Shown here piece by piece: positions 61,254 to 64,000 of a DNA stretch of 64,000 bases. Position 1 is the first letter of the stretch. Each line of letters starts with the position of its first letter. Below the pieces are notes generated by a model. That model worked only from the letters and a program-made list of their open reading frames with translations. It was not told the DNA's origin and did not search any database. Made by a program: the position numbers and the translations under genes. The DNA is from Enterococcus rotai (GTDB lineage: Bacteria; Bacillota; Bacilli; Lactobacillales; Enterococcaceae): contig NZ_CP013655.1 in assembly GCF_001465345.1 (NCBI RefSeq), positions 3,349,091 to 3,413,090 of the forward strand. Direction: 5' to 3'.

Positions 61254-62210
61254 TTAGTTTTTCAAAAAATTGCTTGTTTCTTTTACGATTGTTTCCATTT
61301 GTGTGTGGTGTAAATAATGAGCACCTGATAGTTGAATCAATTCGCCTTTATCTAAACCATTCACTTGATCTTGATGCATCTCAAGCCATTTTTTTTGATT
61401 CCTATCATTATCTGCCACAAATAATAAAACTGGCATATTTTTAGGATAGGTTAAGCCACGAGAATCCGAGAAGCTGTTACTTAATTCTTGAAGCTCATCT
61501 TTCATCGCAGGACTACTCATGTTCTTCATTGTCAATAACTTGATCTGTTCAAAGTCAGGATTATCTTGACTCACGCCTAACCCCTTCTCTGGATTAACTT
61601 TAATTAATGCTCGAAAGACGCCTGCTGTTTTTAAGAAGTCAAAGACGGTCATATCAATACCAGGCCACGGCTGTTCTGGTGTACTGGAATCAATTCCCAC
61701 AAAACCTTCCATTTCATTTGGGTAAGCTTGAGCATAATTCACTGCATAAAGACCTGCAATCGAGTGTCCCATCAATGTGTATTTAGAAATGTTCAGTTCT
61801 TTCGCTACTTGATGGATTTCTTCTACAATATTTTCAACGCTGCGACGTCGATTCGTTTGACTACTTAATCCATAGCCAAATGGTTCGATCGTAACTACAC
61901 GGTACTCTTTCTTCAACTCATCGATCATTGGTTTAAAATCTAGATAAGGACTAGCTGTTCCTTGCCCAGGTAGGAGTAAAATTGTTTTCTTGCCTTCTCC
62001 TTCATCGACAACATTCATCTCACCATCAAAGACTTTTATTTTCTCACCATAAGACTCAATTCGTTTTGCTTCACTTTTCAAACTTATCTGGTGAATCGTA
62101 AAAGTAATCAACAAGGTCACAATTAGGATAGTGATTAGACCTAAGATGACTTTGCCCATTCCTTGTAATAATCTGACAAGAAATGATTTAGTTTTCAGTT
62201 GTTTGGTCAT
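61254..62210 (-). CDS. Membrane-anchored alpha/beta hydrolase, paralogue 1
   Basis: The 318-residue protein has a basic start, a hydrophobic helix (~18-40), ILLLPGQGTASPYLDF, nucleophile elbow MGHSIAGLYAVNYA and HYLHHTQ. It overlaps the TetR gene by 23 bases, so it is in the TetR operon and probably induced by the TetR ligand. Esterase or haloperoxidase-like function is possible. Confidence 0.88.
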   Translation of the reverse strand: MTKQLKTKSFLVRLLQGMGKVILGLITILIVTLLITFTIHQISLKSEAKRIESYGEKIKVFDGEMNVVDEGEGKKTILLLPGQGTASPYLDFKPMIDELKKEYRVVTIEPFGYGLSSQTNRRRSVENIVEEIHQVAKELNISKYTLMGHSIAGLYAVNYAQAYPNEMEGFVGIDSSTPEQPWPGIDMTVFDFLKTAGVFRALIKVNPEKGLGVSQDNPDFEQIKLLTMKNMSSPAMKDELQELSNSFSDSRGLTYPKNMPVLLFVADNDRNQKKWLEMHQDQVNGLDKGELIQLSGAHYLHHTQMETIVKETSNFLKN

Positions 62211-62880
62211 TTAATTCTGCCACCTTTAGCATAATTTGTTGGTCAAGTTTCTCTAAAAAGCCATCATTGATAATTGGCATTCCAGTATTCTCAAGCATTG
62301 TTTTAGCCGCCATGATTTTTTCAAAAAAGGTCTCCGCTGTATTGGGAAATAGCGCTTGAATAAACCACGTACTTAAAATCAAAATCGCTAATTCAGCCAT
62401 TTGTTTCGGTTGAGCAACGGTGACTGATCCATCACTATTTCCTTCGATTAAACAGGTTTCTACTAAAGGAGCCATGATTTCATTCGTCGTCCGAATATAC
62501 ATTGAAAAGAATTTGGGATTATCTAACAAGGTAAAACTAAGGATTCGAGATTGACTGGCCTCACTATTGAACATTCCTTCAAATAAAAGTGCCTGAATTT
62601 TTTCTAATCCATTTAATTTATCTTTTTCCATAATTTCTGTCAGGGCTGTCTCGTTGGGAATAAATCGTCTGACAACCGCATCTATGATCTCATCTTTTGA
62701 CGCATAGTGATGATAAACGGCTCCTTTGGTTAAACCATCTAATCCTTTTACGATATCTGAGATGGATGTTTTTTCGTAGCCTTTTTCGATAAATAGTTCT
62801 GTTGAAACGTCTAGAATTAATGATTTGGCTTCCTCTGCTGTATATTTTTTGGTCATTGTGGTCTCTCCTTTAAAAAACAT
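62188..62880 (-). CDS. TetR/AcrR-family regulator
   Basis: The 230-residue protein has the TetR helix-turn-helix STELFIEKGYEKTSISDIVK then GLTKGAVYHHYASKDEI at residues ~25-65 and a helical ligand-binding part. The ORF begins at 62880, but M9 (MTKKYTAEEAKSL, 62856), after GGAGAGACCAC, is the more likely start. It heads an operon with the two hydrolases; an operator overlaps its -10 box. Confidence 0.9.
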   Translation of the reverse strand: MFFKGETTMTKKYTAEEAKSLILDVSTELFIEKGYEKTSISDIVKGLDGLTKGAVYHHYASKDEIIDAVVRRFIPNETALTEIMEKDKLNGLEKIQALLFEGMFNSEASQSRILSFTLLDNPKFFSMYIRTTNEIMAPLVETCLIEGNSDGSVTVAQPKQMAELAILILSTWFIQALFPNTAETFFEKIMAAKTMLENTGMPIINDGFLEKLDQQIMLKVAELNDQTTEN

Positions 62881-62887
62881 TCAATCG

Positions 62888-62925
62888 GTATGTTTTTATC
62901 ATACGCTTTTTTTGGGGAATGTCAA
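62888..62925 (-). promoter_or_regulatory. TetR promoter and operator
   Basis: Minus strand TTGACA (62925-62920), 16-base spacer, TATGAT (62903-62898). GTATG-N7-CATAC (62888-62904) is a perfect inverted repeat lying across the -10, the expected site for autorepression. Confidence 0.7.
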
Positions 62926-62977
62926 ATTATATTGATTTGATACTCAAATTAAGCTGAGTTTTATATCATTTGATTTA

Positions 62978-63661
62978 TCAAATTGAAATAGACCGTTGTT
63001 TCTCATTTACGTAACTCAAAAATACCTCTAATGGTGTCTGGTAGTTCAATGAGTTTCTTGGTATATAATTTCTTTTTGGAAGAAGCTGCTTAATCAATCG
63101 CTTGACCAAAATCGTTAAAATCCATTCATTTTATAGATCCATCTTTACATGACGGGCTATTAGAATACTAACTAAGTTTGCATTATGACGATTTTCTAGG
63201 ATCTGCAAAGTAGATAGAATTATCATTGGCGTTACTCCCATTTTTCCGATTAGAAAACACTTTACCACAATCAAAACTAATTGATTTAAATAATTTTTTG
63301 AAACATTCTGTAACTATTCAGTCGTCTTTTTTCAATATCAGCTGCTTCCGACTTTCTGGTTTTAGGGTAATAATGACTTTCGAAAGGTGCTCAATTAGAC
63401 TGATAATGACATCTAGTATCCAGCCTTTGTTTGAATGTATTCATGCTGCCCTGTAGAGAGATCAGTAGAGGGTGATCACAAAGTATTTTCTTTTCCTTAC
63501 ATTGTTGGGACTAGACACTAATAGTTTTTCCTCATTTGAGAAAGTTATAAATATTGTAGATAGTACGTCTAGAACGATTTAAAACCTTAAAAGTAACGTA
63601 ACCGGTTAATACTGGTTGAAATAAGTTTCTATCATTTTGGTGTAAGATGAATATAAGTCAT
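62978..63661 (-). pseudogene. Decayed IS30-family transposase
   Basis: Reading leftward from ATG 63661, broken frames give MTYIHLTPK, then RRTIYNIYNFLK (the IS30 HTH), GWILDVIISLIEH and FKSISFDCGKVFSN (catalytic Asp regions), SIYFADPRKS, and finally RNSLNYQTPLEVFLSYVNE with a stop at 62978. The order and spacing match an IS30-family transposase, but many stops and frameshifts interrupt it. Terminal inverted repeats are not recognisable. The plus-strand frame at 63226-63456 is only its antisense. Confidence 0.8.
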
Positions 63662-63769
63662 TTATATTCACTCCTTGTAATTCTTTAGTCGGGACTATTT
63701 TGAGTGTGTCATAAATTACTTATTTAGTTATCTAGCTTAATTTTTACTATCGGCTCACATAGAAATACA
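63662..63769. other. Former left flank of the IS30-like element
   Basis: No gene. GGGACTATTTTGAGTGTGTC near 63693 may be a remnant of an inverted repeat. Confidence 0.3.
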
Positions 63770-63812
63770 AAAAAGCCCTTTTCTTCTCAAATATATTTTG
63801 AAGAAAGAGCAG
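63770..63812. terminator. Hairpin between IS remnant and the partial gene
   Basis: AAAAAAGCCCTTTTCTTC and TCAAA arms pair imperfectly with TTTTGA and GAAGAAAGAGC; on the minus strand a T-run follows, so it can terminate the partial gene at 63880. Confidence 0.55.
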
Positions 63813-63879
63813 ATATTATTTGTCTTAAAACTAGTTTTCGGTTATTTAAAAACTTTATTGAGATACACATTTTTCTATT

Positions 63880-64000
63880 TCAACTATCTTTTAGATTATT
63901 ATACGTGAAGTAGTCTTTTATCAGATTTTTAAATACAGCCATCCCATTTTTTTGATAGTCAGTAAAAATATCCCGATAAAGTTTATAGTATTCTTCAAGT
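63880..64000 (-). CDS. 3' end of an unidentified gene, cut by the window
   Basis: The last 40 codons on the minus strand read LEEYYKLYRDIFTDYQKNGM, AVFKNLIKDYF and TYNNLKDS before TGA at 63880. The helical, aromatic pattern would suit the end of a TetR-type regulator, but that is only a guess. A hairpin terminator lies ~70 bases further on. Confidence 0.6.
   Translation of the reverse strand, partial: LEEYYKLYRDIFTDYQKNGMAVFKNLIKDYFTYNNLKDS

Noticed and set aside
63226-63456. 76-codon plus-strand frame
   Set aside because: It is the antisense of a decayed IS30-family transposase whose motifs are readable on the minus strand.

Overview
The window is A+T-rich, tightly packed DNA from a Gram-positive bacterium of the Lactobacillales, most likely an Enterococcus. 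The evidence is indirect: strong GGAGG ribosome sites, TPP and M-box riboswitches of Firmicute type, LmrCD/EfrCD-like half-transporters, a PTS EIIBC with an RpiR regulator, IS30-family remnants and intergenic stem-loop repeats of a kind I associate with enterococci. No rRNA, tRNA or CRISPR array was seen. Most genes lie on the minus strand.

Layout. 1-13.5 kb: a cut ECF sigma factor gene, thiT under a TPP riboswitch, an M50-like membrane protease, an unknown protein, nrdI, diaminopimelate dehydrogenase, a PAP2-LCP fusion downstream of an M-box riboswitch, a MarR-controlled heterodimeric ABC exporter and an esterase. 13.6-19.7 kb: a sulfatase locus (PTS EIIBC, cytoplasmic Cys-type sulfatase, an FGE and a radical-SAM anSME, divergent RpiR regulator). 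19.8-37.8 kb: NADH oxidase, then a complete glycyl-radical choline microcompartment operon (GRM1-like). CutC cleaves choline to trimethylamine and acetaldehyde, CutD activates it, the CoA-acylating dehydrogenase, PduL and alcohol dehydrogenase convert acetaldehyde to acetyl-CoA, acetyl phosphate and ethanol inside a shell of seven BMC-H proteins and one pentamer. A MerR gene sits upstream. 38.4-39.4 kb: a small membrane protein and a lipoprotein pseudogene.

39.9-47.6 kb is the defence-like region. A KAP-like P-loop ATPase and a very large adenosine-deaminase-fold protein form what I read as a RADAR (RdrA-RdrB) anti-phage pair. Beside it is a separate unit coding for a small membrane protein and an unfamiliar two-part metallophosphoesterase. 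47.8-55.2 kb: a full yhfU-T-V-S-Z-Y-X-W operon, a pathway of unknown substrate, with a strong promoter and two palindromic operators. 55.5-59.8 kb: an Mg2+ homeostasis cluster (M-box, mgtC, GNAT, mgtA). 60.3-62.9 kb: TetR regulator and two paralogous alpha/beta hydrolases. 63-64 kb: a decayed IS30-family transposase and the 3' end of another gene.

The points most worth a second look are the RADAR pair and its phosphoesterase neighbour, the choline compartment with a dehydrogenase paralogue lacking its catalytic cysteine and a shell protein carrying a Rho-N/SAP-like tail, the PAP2-LCP gene behind an M-box, the paired FGE/anSME sulfatase activators, and the apparent one-base lesion at the start of mgtC.
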